Below, one piece after another: positions 25,756-34,888 of a stretch of DNA of 64,000 nucleotides (the first letter of the stretch is position 1; each line of letters starts with the position of its first letter). The notes below the pieces were generated by a model. That model did no database searches. It was not told the origin of the DNA and worked only from the letters and a program-made list of their open reading frames with translations. The position numbers and the translations under genes were made by a program. Source of the stretch: Temperatibacter sp965603205 (GTDB lineage Bacteria; Pseudomonadota; Alphaproteobacteria; Sphingomonadales; Kordiimonadaceae); the NCBI GenBank assembly GCA_965603205.1, contig CBFDCC010000007.1, forward strand, positions 1 through 64,000, in the 5' to 3' direction.

Positions 25756-27804
25756 ATGCGCGCTATAACAACATCGCTGGGTATTGCTAGAGATACTTTG
25801 TTACCTGTATTACTAGAGCGCGAGGTTGTTCGCGGGTTAACCCACGCTAACAAGAGTGATGTAATTGTTGGTTGGGGTGAAAAACCTAATACAAAACGAG
25901 CACGTGAGTATTCAGAAAAAAATAAACTACCATATTGGCGGATGGAAGATGGCTTTATAGGCTATTTAAGCCACCCCTCTATTGATGATAGGCGCGTCTC
26001 CTTAATTGTTGATACTAAGGGCGTTTATTATGACGCCCGAAAATCTAGTGACCTTGAGGATATGCTTTGTCACTGTGCCCCACTAAATGACGAGCAATTA
26101 AAACGGTGTCGTCTTGCTATGTCACTGATTAAAAAGTGGGGGCTATCAAAGTATAACCATGCACCCGATCATTTATCCAAGACGACACAAGGCCTGTTTG
26201 ACAACACTGAAAGTAGGGTTCTTCTTGTTGATCAAACACGTGGAGATATGTCTATAACAGCAGGTCTTGCAACAGCAAGCAGTTTCAAAACCATGCTCGA
26301 TATGGCACTGATAGAGCATCCAGATAGTGATATATTCATTAAGGTCCACCCGGATGTGCTTGTTGGTACTAAAAAAGGACATTTTGAAGATATAAACCTA
26401 AATGATCGTACGCATTTAATTGCTGATATATGCGCCCCTAAGTCGTTGTTTGATATGGTGGAACATGTGTATGTGGTAACGTCCCAAATGGGGGTAGAGG
26501 CATTAATAGCAGGTAAGCAGGTCACGTGTTTTGGCATGCCTTTTTATGCAGGCTGGGGCTTGACCGATGATCGTGTGGCCTGTGAGCGTCGTGATCGTGA
26601 ACTGACTTTGTTAGAGTTGTTTCACTGCGCCTTTCTTAACTACACTCGCTATATAGATCCTAATACAGGGTTGCAGTGCGCGCTAGAATCTGTGTTGGAT
26701 TTGCTAATAACAGACAAGCAAATTCTACGCCCTAGGGCTGATAGGCTTCTCGCTGTTGGTTTTTCGCCATGGAAACGTGGTTTTGTTCCTGCTTTTGTTG
26801 GCTCGGGCGTTAAGAAAATCAGATGGGCAGGGCCAAAGGTGTTGAAAAATATTAAATATTCCGATGGAGATGCTGTTCTTTTGTGGGGGTGTAAACACGA
26901 TCATTTAACGGGTCTGGTCCCTGCTCATATACCTATATGGCGGATGGAGGATGGTTTTCTACGGTCTGCGGGTTTGGGCAGTGATATGGCAAGGCCTGCC
27001 TCGTTGGTATTTGATAGTCGCGGCATATATTACGATGGACAGCGTCCTAGTGATTTAGAATACTTCTATAAAAATCATAAATTTTCGCATCGAGACCGCA
27101 TGCGTGCGAAACAACTAATCCAGCAGATGAAAACATCGCGTATTAGTAAATATAATGTGGGCACCAGAGGTAAAATTAGTTTTTCTGAAGCCGCAAATGG
27201 CCGTGAAATAATATTAGTGCCAGGGCAGGTGGAAGGCGACGCATCACTTAAATACGGTTCTCCTGTTACTTATACCAATGCGGGATTGCTAGAGGCCGTT
27301 AAAGAGCGATGTCCAGATGCTTATATAGTCTATAAACCTCACCCCGATGTGCTGGCCGGTAACAGGCAAGGTGCTGTCTCTAAGGCTGTGTTAGATAGTT
27401 GTGCTGATAAAATAGTGCTTGAGGCTGATATTATTGATTGTATGGATGCTGTTGAAAGCGTGCATACTATGACATCTCAAGCGGGATTTGAAGCTATAGT
27501 TCAAGGTAAAGCTGTGACGGTATACGGCCTACCATTTTATGCTGGCTGGGGTTTGAGCGAAGATGTTTTGCCTGTCGAGCGACGTGGGCGCAGCTTGACG
27601 GTGACAGAGCTTGTTTATGGTGCGTTGATTGCCTATCCAAAATACGTCTGCTGGCCAGGTGGTTGTAGCTATAGTCCTGAGGCTTTAACGAATGACCTAG
27701 TGAAAGCTAAGAGGGATGGAAAGTTATTTAATCCGGGTATTAAAGGGCGGATTAAGCGGTTGTCTCTAAAGGTGAAAAATACATTCGTGGCGATGTTTAG
27801 ATGA
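25756..27804 (+). CDS. kpsC: capsule beta-Kdo transferase KpsC
   Basis: KpsC (682 aa) builds the poly-beta-Kdo linker on the phosphatidylglycerol anchor of ABC-transported capsules. The protein is a clear internal duplication: the block W-R-M-E-D-G-F occurs near residues 62 and 396, each followed by (V/I)-Y-Y-D and S-D-L-E motifs, and P-F-Y-A-G-W-G-L occurs in both halves. This matches the two-transferase (GT99 and GT107) organisation known for KpsC. I use the ATG at 25756; a TTG at 25741 overlaps kdsB. kpsS overlaps the stop codon. Confidence 0.93.
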   Translation: MRAITTSLGIARDTLLPVLLEREVVRGLTHANKSDVIVGWGEKPNTKRAREYSEKNKLPYWRMEDGFIGYLSHPSIDDRRVSLIVDTKGVYYDARKSSDLEDMLCHCAPLNDEQLKRCRLAMSLIKKWGLSKYNHAPDHLSKTTQGLFDNTESRVLLVDQTRGDMSITAGLATASSFKTMLDMALIEHPDSDIFIKVHPDVLVGTKKGHFEDINLNDRTHLIADICAPKSLFDMVEHVYVVTSQMGVEALIAGKQVTCFGMPFYAGWGLTDDRVACERRDRELTLLELFHCAFLNYTRYIDPNTGLQCALESVLDLLITDKQILRPRADRLLAVGFSPWKRGFVPAFVGSGVKKIRWAGPKVLKNIKYSDGDAVLLWGCKHDHLTGLVPAHIPIWRMEDGFLRSAGLGSDMARPASLVFDSRGIYYDGQRPSDLEYFYKNHKFSHRDRMRAKQLIQQMKTSRISKYNVGTRGKISFSEAANGREIILVPGQVEGDASLKYGSPVTYTNAGLLEAVKERCPDAYIVYKPHPDVLAGNRQGAVSKAVLDSCADKIVLEADIIDCMDAVESVHTMTSQAGFEAIVQGKAVTVYGLPFYAGWGLSEDVLPVERRGRSLTVTELVYGALIAYPKYVCWPGGCSYSPEALTNDLVKAKRDGKLFNPGIKGRIKRLSLKVKNTFVAMFR

Positions 27805-28997
27805 CAGATGCACCACATATATTGTTGCTGCAAGGACCACTGGGTCCATTCTTTGGCGATTTGGCTTGTAGTCTACATGAGGACGGGGCGATTGTTCACC
27901 GTGTCTGCATTAACGCGGGAGATCGTGTTTTTGCCGTTGGGGATTATATTGTGCCTTACACGGGTACGCCTGAAGCATGGGAAGAGTTTTTAGAGGCCTA
28001 TATAAGCAAGCATAATATAAAGACTATATGCCTGTATGGGGATAGTAGGCATTATCATAGCGTGGCCAGAGATGTGGGTAGCAGTCTGAATGTACCTGTT
28101 TTATGCCTTGAAGAAGGGTATTTGCGTCCTGGGTATGTTACCGCAGAATGGGGTGGTAATAATGTAAACTCTCCATTGATGGTAAATAAAACGCCCCGTA
28201 ATAACCCTGAATGTGTTGCTTATGATGTTGGGCAAACTTTTTGGCGACGTACGTGGTTTGGTATCGTTTATTATCAGTTTAAGTTATATCATGGATTTCC
28301 TTATCGTTATCATCTTCACCATCGCCCTGGGGCTAGTTGGGATGAAATGTTTAAATGGATTTATAGTGGAATCTGTAAAGCATTTGTGGGGTTGAGTGAT
28401 TATAGCGCCAATAAATTTTTGAATGATTTTGATAAATCAAACGAGGATGAACGTCTGTTTTTCGTGCCATTGCAGGTGGCGTCAGATAGTCAAATTATTC
28501 ACCATTCTAGATTTGAGAATGTAGAAGAGTTTATTGTTGAAATTATTGAGGAATTTTCAAAATCTAGAAAGACTGGAGATCATATTGTTTTCAAGCACCA
28601 CCCAATTGATCGCGGCTTCAAAAACTATCGTAGTTTGATTGCTAACCAGTCTAAATTGTATGGAATAAAAGAATTTGTACATTATGGGTTTGATTTGGAT
28701 ATGGAAGAGATTTTTGCAAAAGCAATAGCTTGCATAACCATCAATAGCACTGTGGGTATGCAGGCTGTGGAGGCTGGAATACCATGCAAAGTCTTAGCTC
28801 CATGTATATATGGGCATTTAACAAGTAAGGCAGAGTTGTCAGAGTTTATTCAGTCTCCTGCCTGTGCTACACAGCAGGATTCTTGTGTAGAGTTTTATGG
28901 TTTATTGAAAAGGAATGCTCTTGTAGGTGGTGATTTTTACAAAAATAGAGAGATAGTCGCAGGGAAAATTTCTAAATTTTTGTTGAGAAAACGATAA
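27801..28997 (+). CDS. kpsS: capsule beta-Kdo transferase KpsS
   Basis: KpsS (398 aa) adds the first beta-Kdo to the lipid acceptor of group-2/3-type capsules. The protein starts with I-L-L-L-Q-G-P-L-G-P-F-F, a typical KpsS opening, and contains E-E-G-Y-L-R-P near residue 103 and the late I-N-S-T-V-G-M-Q-A motif. The ATG overlaps the kpsC stop (ATGA), so the two are translationally coupled. It closes the kds-kpsCS operon; the next 270-300 bases (28998-29290) hold no gene. Confidence 0.92.
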   Translation: MTDAPHILLLQGPLGPFFGDLACSLHEDGAIVHRVCINAGDRVFAVGDYIVPYTGTPEAWEEFLEAYISKHNIKTICLYGDSRHYHSVARDVGSSLNVPVLCLEEGYLRPGYVTAEWGGNNVNSPLMVNKTPRNNPECVAYDVGQTFWRRTWFGIVYYQFKLYHGFPYRYHLHHRPGASWDEMFKWIYSGICKAFVGLSDYSANKFLNDFDKSNEDERLFFVPLQVASDSQIIHHSRFENVEEFIVEIIEEFSKSRKTGDHIVFKHHPIDRGFKNYRSLIANQSKLYGIKEFVHYGFDLDMEEIFAKAIACITINSTVGMQAVEAGIPCKVLAPCIYGHLTSKAELSEFIQSPACATQQDSCVEFYGLLKRNALVGGDFYKNREIVAGKISKFLLRKR

Positions 28998-29290
28998 ATT
29001 ATTTTCATGATGACCTATAAAAAGATAAACTAAACAATTGATTTATTTGATTTATTGTTTTTATGGGTGTATGGGTTTGTACAAGAAGAATTAAATTGTA
29101 GCTAGTTGTTGATGTGTGCCTACATTTTAGGTACAAGGGCCGCTAATTACATGTGGAACTGTTATTTTACACTGTGTTATATGAAACGGGGAGGTAACCG
29201 AGCAAAATCTAGAGGCTGTAAAGTCTCTATGTATTAAAGAACATTATTAAAAGTTCTGCTTGCGAGGTGCCACTACATTTGGAAACGAAT

Positions 29291-30295
29291 ATGGATCATA
29301 AACAAGATACTGTTATTGATATACCAGGCGGATTACGCCAAGATCTGACGCAAACTTTAGATGCTATCGGCGGAGCCTTTAAGCAGCAAAGTCATGCTCT
29401 CGATAAATTAGCGCAATTGTACGATCGGGAAGCCTATAGGCGCGCTTTACGCTTAGTGATGGAGACATCAGGGCATCTGGTTGTTATAGGTATGGGGAAG
29501 TCTGGGCATGTTGGTCGTAAGATTTCTGCGACCTTAGCTTCTACGGGTACGCCGTCTTTCTTCCTTCATCCTGCTGAAGCTAGTCACGGTGATCTTGGTA
29601 TGATTACCAAGCGAGATACATTGCTGCTTGTTTCATATTCAGGTGAGACAGAAGAAATCCTTCAATTGCTGCCTTCGTTACAATCTTTTGGTAATAAAAC
29701 AATTGCGATTACAGGTAAGGCTAAATCTACGTTGGCGCGTTACGCTGATATCGTTTTGGATGTGCATGTTGATGAGGAAGCTTGTCCCAATAATTTAGTG
29801 CCTACAACATCTATTACGGTGACAAGTGCTATTGGTGATGCTCTTGCCCTCGCCTTAATGGCTCAAAAAGATTTTCGTGCGGCTGATTTTGCAAGATTCC
29901 ATCCAGGCGGCTCTCTTGGACGGCGCTTATTATTAACTGTGGCGGATACAATGTTGCATAATGTTGTGCCCAAAATTACACCTGAAATCGTTTTGCTTGA
30001 GTTGGCTGCTGAAATGGCAGGGGGCGCAGCGGGTGTTGCTGTCGTAGTTGACGATGATAATATGCCTATTGGCGTGGTGACAAAAGATCAGCTCGCTGTG
30101 GCACTGCGTGTTACACGCCGAATAGAAGAAGTAAGTGCACGCCAATGCATGAGTAGTGAGTTCTTTAAAGTAGGCAAGTGGGAAATAATTGACAAAGCAG
30201 AAGAAATTATGCGCCAAGAAGAGGTTAAATTCCTTGTGGCGGTTGATGAAAACAACAGATATGCAGGCATCTACAAACACGATGAAGGCCGTTAA
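29291..30295 (+). CDS. kpsF: arabinose-5-phosphate isomerase
   Basis: KpsF/KdsD (334 aa from the ATG at 29291) converts ribulose-5-phosphate to arabinose-5-phosphate, the first Kdo precursor. A SIS sugar-isomerase domain covers about residues 40-170 (G-M-G-K-S-G-H-V-G, A-S-H-G-D-L-G-M, S-Y-S-G-E-T-E-E). F-H-P-G-G-S-L-G-R and two C-terminal CBS modules follow. An in-frame GTG at 29267 would add eight residues; GGA before the ATG favours 29291. It heads the export half of the capsule locus, about 290 bases after kpsS. Confidence 0.92.
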   Translation: MDHKQDTVIDIPGGLRQDLTQTLDAIGGAFKQQSHALDKLAQLYDREAYRRALRLVMETSGHLVVIGMGKSGHVGRKISATLASTGTPSFFLHPAEASHGDLGMITKRDTLLLVSYSGETEEILQLLPSLQSFGNKTIAITGKAKSTLARYADIVLDVHVDEEACPNNLVPTTSITVTSAIGDALALALMAQKDFRAADFARFHPGGSLGRRLLLTVADTMLHNVVPKITPEIVLLELAAEMAGGAAGVAVVVDDDNMPIGVVTKDQLAVALRVTRRIEEVSARQCMSSEFFKVGKWEIIDKAEEIMRQEEVKFLVAVDENNRYAGIYKHDEGR

Positions 30296-30387
30296 ATTTA
30301 TTTAACAGGTCATTTGTATTTGGTGAATAGGATTTTGAGGCATAGTATTGTTCTTAAAATTATTGTCTGTATCTAGGACGCAAATAA

Positions 30388-31170
30388 GTGCAACAACGAT
30401 CTTCCTTTCAAATTCAAATGGACGTTATGTTCGCGTTATTAATTCGTGATATGTACCGCAAATATACCGTATATAGGCTTGGAACTATATGGGTGATATT
30501 AGAACCTCTATTAGCAGTTCTTATGTTCATGGTTATTTTTGGTTTTCGTGGTAGGGGTGAATTTGGCTTTGTAGAGCCGCCTCTTTTTATTTTAGCGTCT
30601 ATTTTACCTTTTCGAGTACTTTTCATGAATGGTAGAAAGGCTATGATGGGGGCACGAAAAACGCTAAAGGCTTTTTCTATATATAGACAAATTAGCCTTA
30701 TTGATGTTTTTGTGGCTAAAATATCCCTTGAGTTTTTAATGTCACTAGTTGTGATTGTAGTACTCTGTAGTGGTTTATATTGGCTGTTAGACATTAATGG
30801 TATGCCGCAACACCTACCAATGCTTTTGTATTATTTGCTTTTGATTACACTGTTTGGGGCCGGGTTTGGTGTGGTCTTTGGTGTATTAGGTGGCTATGCT
30901 AAAGAAATTGATCAAGTCGTGAGTATGCTATCATTGCCTTTATTGTTTCTTTCAGCCGTTATGTATCCTATGAGCGTTGTACCAGAGCCTTTGCGTACAT
31001 ATCTATCTTATAATCCCCTCGTCCATTTGATGGAAGGTATTCGTGAGGCTTGGTTTACCGTATATACCAGTCCAGTGTTAGATCATTACTATGTTTTTTG
31101 GTGGACCCTAGGTATTAATGTGCTGGGTATGTTAATATATCGCCGTGATGGGGAAAAGGGCCTAAATTAA
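30388..31170 (+). CDS. kpsM: capsule ABC transporter permease
   Basis: KpsM (260 aa) is the inner-membrane ABC-2-type permease that exports the capsule polymer. Six hydrophobic segments are apparent: around residues 30-50, 60-80, 108-128, 143-165, 172-192 and 228-247. The opening R-D-M-Y-R-K-Y and R-L-G-T-I-W-V-I-L-E-P match KpsM/Wzm proteins. The start is a GTG with AGGA about eight bases upstream. The stop overlaps the kpsT ATG, as expected for a transporter pair. Confidence 0.93.
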   Translation: MQQRSSFQIQMDVMFALLIRDMYRKYTVYRLGTIWVILEPLLAVLMFMVIFGFRGRGEFGFVEPPLFILASILPFRVLFMNGRKAMMGARKTLKAFSIYRQISLIDVFVAKISLEFLMSLVVIVVLCSGLYWLLDINGMPQHLPMLLYYLLLITLFGAGFGVVFGVLGGYAKEIDQVVSMLSLPLLFLSAVMYPMSVVPEPLRTYLSYNPLVHLMEGIREAWFTVYTSPVLDHYYVFWWTLGINVLGMLIYRRDGEKGLN

Positions 31171-31889
31171 TGTTTGAAGTAAATAGTTTGGGGCATGGTT
31201 TTAAGTCTAAAGGTGAATTTAAGTGGCTCTTTAAAGGCTTATCTTTTAAACTAAATGAAGGTAAATCTCTTGGAATTATTGGAGGGCCTGGTGCGGGTAA
31301 AACCACACTCATAGAAGTTCTATGTCGCTTGATGAAACCAGCTCACGGCACTGTAAAAAGTAAATCATTTTTATCATGGCCAGTTAATCGAGTGGTTTTT
31401 GAAAAAAAAATGAGTATTAGGCAAAATGTTCGTTTTTTGTGCCGCCTGATTGGAGAAGGTGATTTTGAGCGGGTTGAACAATATGTAGTATATTTTGCGC
31501 AGCTTGGCGAGGAATTCCATCAACCTGCTGAACGCATGACTAGCCAGCAACGTCGCCGTGTATCAACAGGTATTGCCTTTGCGCTCAATTTTGACATTTA
31601 CTTTTTTGATGGGCCACCTATTTCAGCCCTCGGTGGGGATCGTAAACATTATATGGAGCTTTTCCAAAAGAAACGCGAAAAAGCTCAGTTTGTAATCGCA
31701 TCATCTGTTCCTCGTTTATTGGAGCCAATTTGTGATACGGGCCTAATACTTTCAGGTGAAGATAGTAAATACTACAATGATATAAACACTGCTATCGCAA
31801 AGTATGTACCGAAAAAACATGAAATTATTAAAAATATTGAAGATGATGATGTTGATGAAGAAGAAGAAGATAATATGGGTATGTTCTAA
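31170..31889 (+). CDS. kpsT: capsule ABC transporter ATPase, degenerate catalytic motifs
   Basis: This is the KpsT-type nucleotide-binding subunit (239 aa). Walker A is intact (G-G-P-G-A-G-K-T-T, residues 38-46), but other motifs are altered. The Q-loop position reads F-E (E78). The signature is M-T-S-Q-Q (123-127). Walker B ends F-F-D147 followed by G148, where the catalytic Glu is expected, and the H-loop His is replaced by Ser (A-S-S179-V). The C-terminus has an acidic tail (D-D-D-V-D-E-E-E-E-D) absent from ordinary 220-aa KpsT. The position between kpsM and kpsE leaves little doubt about the role. It may hydrolyse ATP slowly, need a second ATPase, or use unusual residues. Confidence 0.88.
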   Translation: MFEVNSLGHGFKSKGEFKWLFKGLSFKLNEGKSLGIIGGPGAGKTTLIEVLCRLMKPAHGTVKSKSFLSWPVNRVVFEKKMSIRQNVRFLCRLIGEGDFERVEQYVVYFAQLGEEFHQPAERMTSQQRRRVSTGIAFALNFDIYFFDGPPISALGGDRKHYMELFQKKREKAQFVIASSVPRLLEPICDTGLILSGEDSKYYNDINTAIAKYVPKKHEIIKNIEDDDVDEEEEDNMGMF

Positions 31890-31968
31890 AGGTTTACTAA
31901 TTTTTGTATGAATGATTGGTACGATAGGGTAGATAAAATAAGTGATTTAATGTGGGACGGAAGAATTA

Positions 31969-33087
31969 GTGATTATAACAGACTTTATAAAGAATAGGAT
32001 TATAGGCTTTAAGAAGGCAGGCCCCTTTAAATGGGTTTGGTTGATTTGGGTGCTATGCGCTATTTATTACACTCTCCTCGCGTCACCGCGTTATGTACCA
32101 GAGGTGCAGGTTTACATTAAGAGTACCAGTTCAATCGGTGCGATGCCTAGTATAACAGCTATGATGGGGGCATCGGGAGGGGCTATGTCAGCTGATATAT
32201 TACTGTTACGTGAATATCTCTACTCTCATGATACCTATGCAAAATTAGATAAAGAAATTGGATTGTCTGATCATTATAAATCAAATGAATGGGATATAAT
32301 ATCCAGGGCTCCCTTTTGGTCATCAGAAGAAGACATGCTAGCATATTACCGAAATAGACTTGAGATGGTTATTGAACCAGAATCCGGTGTTATGGCCATT
32401 TTTGCAGAAGCCTTTACAAAAGAATATTCGCTGAAATTAACACAGGCTTTGCTTATGGAGGGTATTGATTTTGTTAATAGGGTCGGGCAAGAAATAGCGC
32501 TTGAGGAAATTAAATTTGTAGAGAAAGAGCTTGCTAAAGCTGAAGCTGAAGTGACTGTTACGCAGAGGGCACTTATAGATTTTCAGGCTAAAAATAAAAT
32601 GTTGAGTCCAGATCAAGAAAGCGCGTCCTTTCAAAGCGCGTTGACAAGTATGAAGGCGCAGCTTGTGCAGCTTCGGACCGATGAAAAAGCCCAAGAAAGC
32701 TATTTAAATGATGGCGCACCTAGTTTGATTGAGCTTAGGGCACGGATGCAGGCTATTGAACAGCAAATAGTAGAGCAGCAAGGAAAAATATCTGGTTCAG
32801 CATCTTCAAAAATTAACGAAATAACGGCAGCTTATAGAGAATTGGAAATGAAGTATAGTTTTGCAATGGGACGCTATACATCTGCGGTTAGTACACTTGA
32901 ACTTACGAAAGTGGCATCATATCGAAAACCAAAACATTTAGTGACGGTACAAAGGCCTGTACTGCCAGATGAAAATTTGTATCCGAGCGTATTGTATAAT
33001 TTAGTCTCATTATTTATGATTTTTCTACTGTCGTATGGCATAGGAAAAATTGTTGTTGCTACAATTAAGGAACACAGAGATGTTTAA
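31969..33087 (+). CDS. kpsE: capsule export inner-membrane protein KpsE
   Basis: KpsE (372 aa) is a polysaccharide co-polymerase-like protein linking the ABC transporter to the outer-membrane channel. It has an N-terminal membrane segment (about 23-41), a periplasmic domain that includes a long coiled coil (about 175-300: V-E-K-E-L-A-K-A-E-A, Q-Q-I-V-E-Q-Q) and a C-terminal membrane segment (about 340-362). The P-R-Y-V-P-E-V and R-P-V-L-P-D motifs fit the family. The start is a GTG. kpsD begins inside its last codons. Confidence 0.9.
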   Translation: MIITDFIKNRIIGFKKAGPFKWVWLIWVLCAIYYTLLASPRYVPEVQVYIKSTSSIGAMPSITAMMGASGGAMSADILLLREYLYSHDTYAKLDKEIGLSDHYKSNEWDIISRAPFWSSEEDMLAYYRNRLEMVIEPESGVMAIFAEAFTKEYSLKLTQALLMEGIDFVNRVGQEIALEEIKFVEKELAKAEAEVTVTQRALIDFQAKNKMLSPDQESASFQSALTSMKAQLVQLRTDEKAQESYLNDGAPSLIELRARMQAIEQQIVEQQGKISGSASSKINEITAAYRELEMKYSFAMGRYTSAVSTLELTKVASYRKPKHLVTVQRPVLPDENLYPSVLYNLVSLFMIFLLSYGIGKIVVATIKEHRDV

Positions 33088-34825
33088 GGGTAAACTATTT
33101 ATTTCACGACAATTGGTGGCTTTATCAGTGATGGTTGCTATTATGTGTGGCAACCTAGTTCAAGCTCAGGTAACAAATCCCCCCGAGAGTGAGGGTATAG
33201 TTAACTCAACCGTTAATTTTAGCCCCGCCGTTAATCATGAAAGCAGTCTTATTGAGCAATCAATGGGCGGTATACCGGAGCAATATGGATTAAGTTCTAA
33301 TAGCAAGAGGGTTCTTGATCTAGAGAATCGTGTTTTCGGAGATTGGATGTTTACGGGTCAATTTGCCCAGCAACAGTTTGTTGGGTTTAATCCGAATTAT
33401 GAGATTGCATCTGGTGATCATATCGAGATCCGTATGTGGGGTGGATATGTTTTTGATGGAAAATTAAATGTTGATAATCAAGGCAATTTATTTTTACCTC
33501 AGATAGGGCCAATACTTGTTCGCGGCGTACAAAATAAGGACCTGAATGAATTTGTTGCTAAATCTGTCACTAAGGTATTTAAAACGAATGTCGGTGTTTA
33601 TGCGTCTTTAGTTGGTGCTGAGCCTGTGAAGGTTTTTGTCACTGGCTATGTGGCAGAACCAGGGCTGTATGCGGGTCATTCAGCTGATAGCGTTTTGAGA
33701 TTTATTGACCTTGCTGGTGGTATTACATCTGACAAGGGTAGTTATATTTCTATAAGCGTGTTGCGGCAAGGAAAACTCCATAAGAATATCAATCTGTATG
33801 AGTTTTTGCTCGAAGGTAAATTACCAGTCTTTCAAATTTTTGATGGTGACACCATTCTTGTAGGTGCATCTAAATCCTCTGTTACCGTTACAGGGTTGGT
33901 GAAAAACCCTTTCAAATTTGAATTTACTAATAAGGACATCCCACTAAGCGAAGTTCTTGACTATGCGAGAGTGAATTCAGGTGCCACGCATATTCGACTT
34001 AGTAGAAATAATCTCATGAAACGGGAAGTGGAATATATTCCATTGTCCAAAGCTGAAGGCGTCATTACTCATTCTGGTGATATAGTTGATGTGGTTTCAG
34101 ATAAAACTCCTGGTACAATATCGGTACGGGTTGAGGGCGAACATAATAGCCGCCAAGAGTATATCTTACCATACGGATCTAACCTTGGTGATCTGCTAAA
34201 ACAAGTGACTTATACGGCCAATGCACAGCCTGAGGCAGTGCAACTATTTAGGGCAAGTGTTAAAGAACGCCAAGAGGCTATGCTTATGCAGCAATTAAGA
34301 GCGCTAGAGAGTAGTGTTCTTAATGCACGGTCAAGTACGCGTGAAGAGGCGGCCTTGCGTACGCAAGAGGCTGCTCTGGTAATGAAATGGGTTAATCGTG
34401 CTAAGGACGTTGATCTTAAGGGCCAGGTTATATTAGGCGGTGTCACAGCCAAGGGTGAAATTTTATTAGAAGGTGGCGACGTAATTCGTATACCACGCAG
34501 AAGCAATCTTGTTATGGTTCATGGTGATGTATTGTTCCCTAGTGCTATGGGTTATGAAGACTCTCGCACTCCTAAAGATTATATTGATTTGGCAGGTGGC
34601 TTTGTTGCTAAGAGCAATCAGTCACTTATTTTGATTATGCACCGTGATGGTACATTTGATAAAGTTAATGCCCGTAAACTAGATTCTAGACGAACAGGAC
34701 TTAACCCTGGGGATGAAATTTTTGTTCTACCACGGGTGCAGGATAAATACATGCAGTGGACAAAAGATATCACTCAAGTGTTATATCAAATTGCTATTTC
34801 TGCAGGTGTTATTCTTAGATTGTAA
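33080..34825 (+). CDS. kpsD: outer-membrane capsule export channel protein KpsD
   Basis: KpsD (581 aa) is a Wza-like polysaccharide export protein. After a signal peptide (hydrophobic core V-A-L-S-V-M-V-A-I-M, likely cleavage after V-Q-A) come a poly-export domain (G-D-H-I-E-I-R-M-W near 120) and several SLBB repeats (V-F-V-T-G-Y-V, V-T-V-T-G-L-V, V-M-V-H-G-D-V). There is no lipobox Cys, as in classical KpsD and unlike Wza. The ATG at 33080 has AAGGA upstream and overlaps the kpsE stop; the longer frame from 33050 is not needed. Confidence 0.92.
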   Translation: MFKGKLFISRQLVALSVMVAIMCGNLVQAQVTNPPESEGIVNSTVNFSPAVNHESSLIEQSMGGIPEQYGLSSNSKRVLDLENRVFGDWMFTGQFAQQQFVGFNPNYEIASGDHIEIRMWGGYVFDGKLNVDNQGNLFLPQIGPILVRGVQNKDLNEFVAKSVTKVFKTNVGVYASLVGAEPVKVFVTGYVAEPGLYAGHSADSVLRFIDLAGGITSDKGSYISISVLRQGKLHKNINLYEFLLEGKLPVFQIFDGDTILVGASKSSVTVTGLVKNPFKFEFTNKDIPLSEVLDYARVNSGATHIRLSRNNLMKREVEYIPLSKAEGVITHSGDIVDVVSDKTPGTISVRVEGEHNSRQEYILPYGSNLGDLLKQVTYTANAQPEAVQLFRASVKERQEAMLMQQLRALESSVLNARSSTREEAALRTQEAALVMKWVNRAKDVDLKGQVILGGVTAKGEILLEGGDVIRIPRRSNLVMVHGDVLFPSAMGYEDSRTPKDYIDLAGGFVAKSNQSLILIMHRDGTFDKVNARKLDSRRTGLNPGDEIFVLPRVQDKYMQWTKDITQVLYQIAISAGVILRL

Positions 34826-34858
34826 TATTGAAATTTTACTCGGTCTAAATAAACAAAA

Positions 34859-34886
34859 CGATGCTTTAGATAATTCTAAAGCATCG
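34859..34886. terminator. bidirectional terminator between kpsD and sulfotransferase gene
   Basis: CGATGCTTTAGA at 34859-34870 pairs perfectly with TCTAAAGCATCG at 34875-34886 around a TAAT loop. T-rich stretches follow on both strands (TTATTTGTTTTC on plus; TTTTGTTTATTT on minus). It lies between the convergent kpsD and sulfotransferase genes. Confidence 0.8.
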
Positions 34887-34888
34887 GC

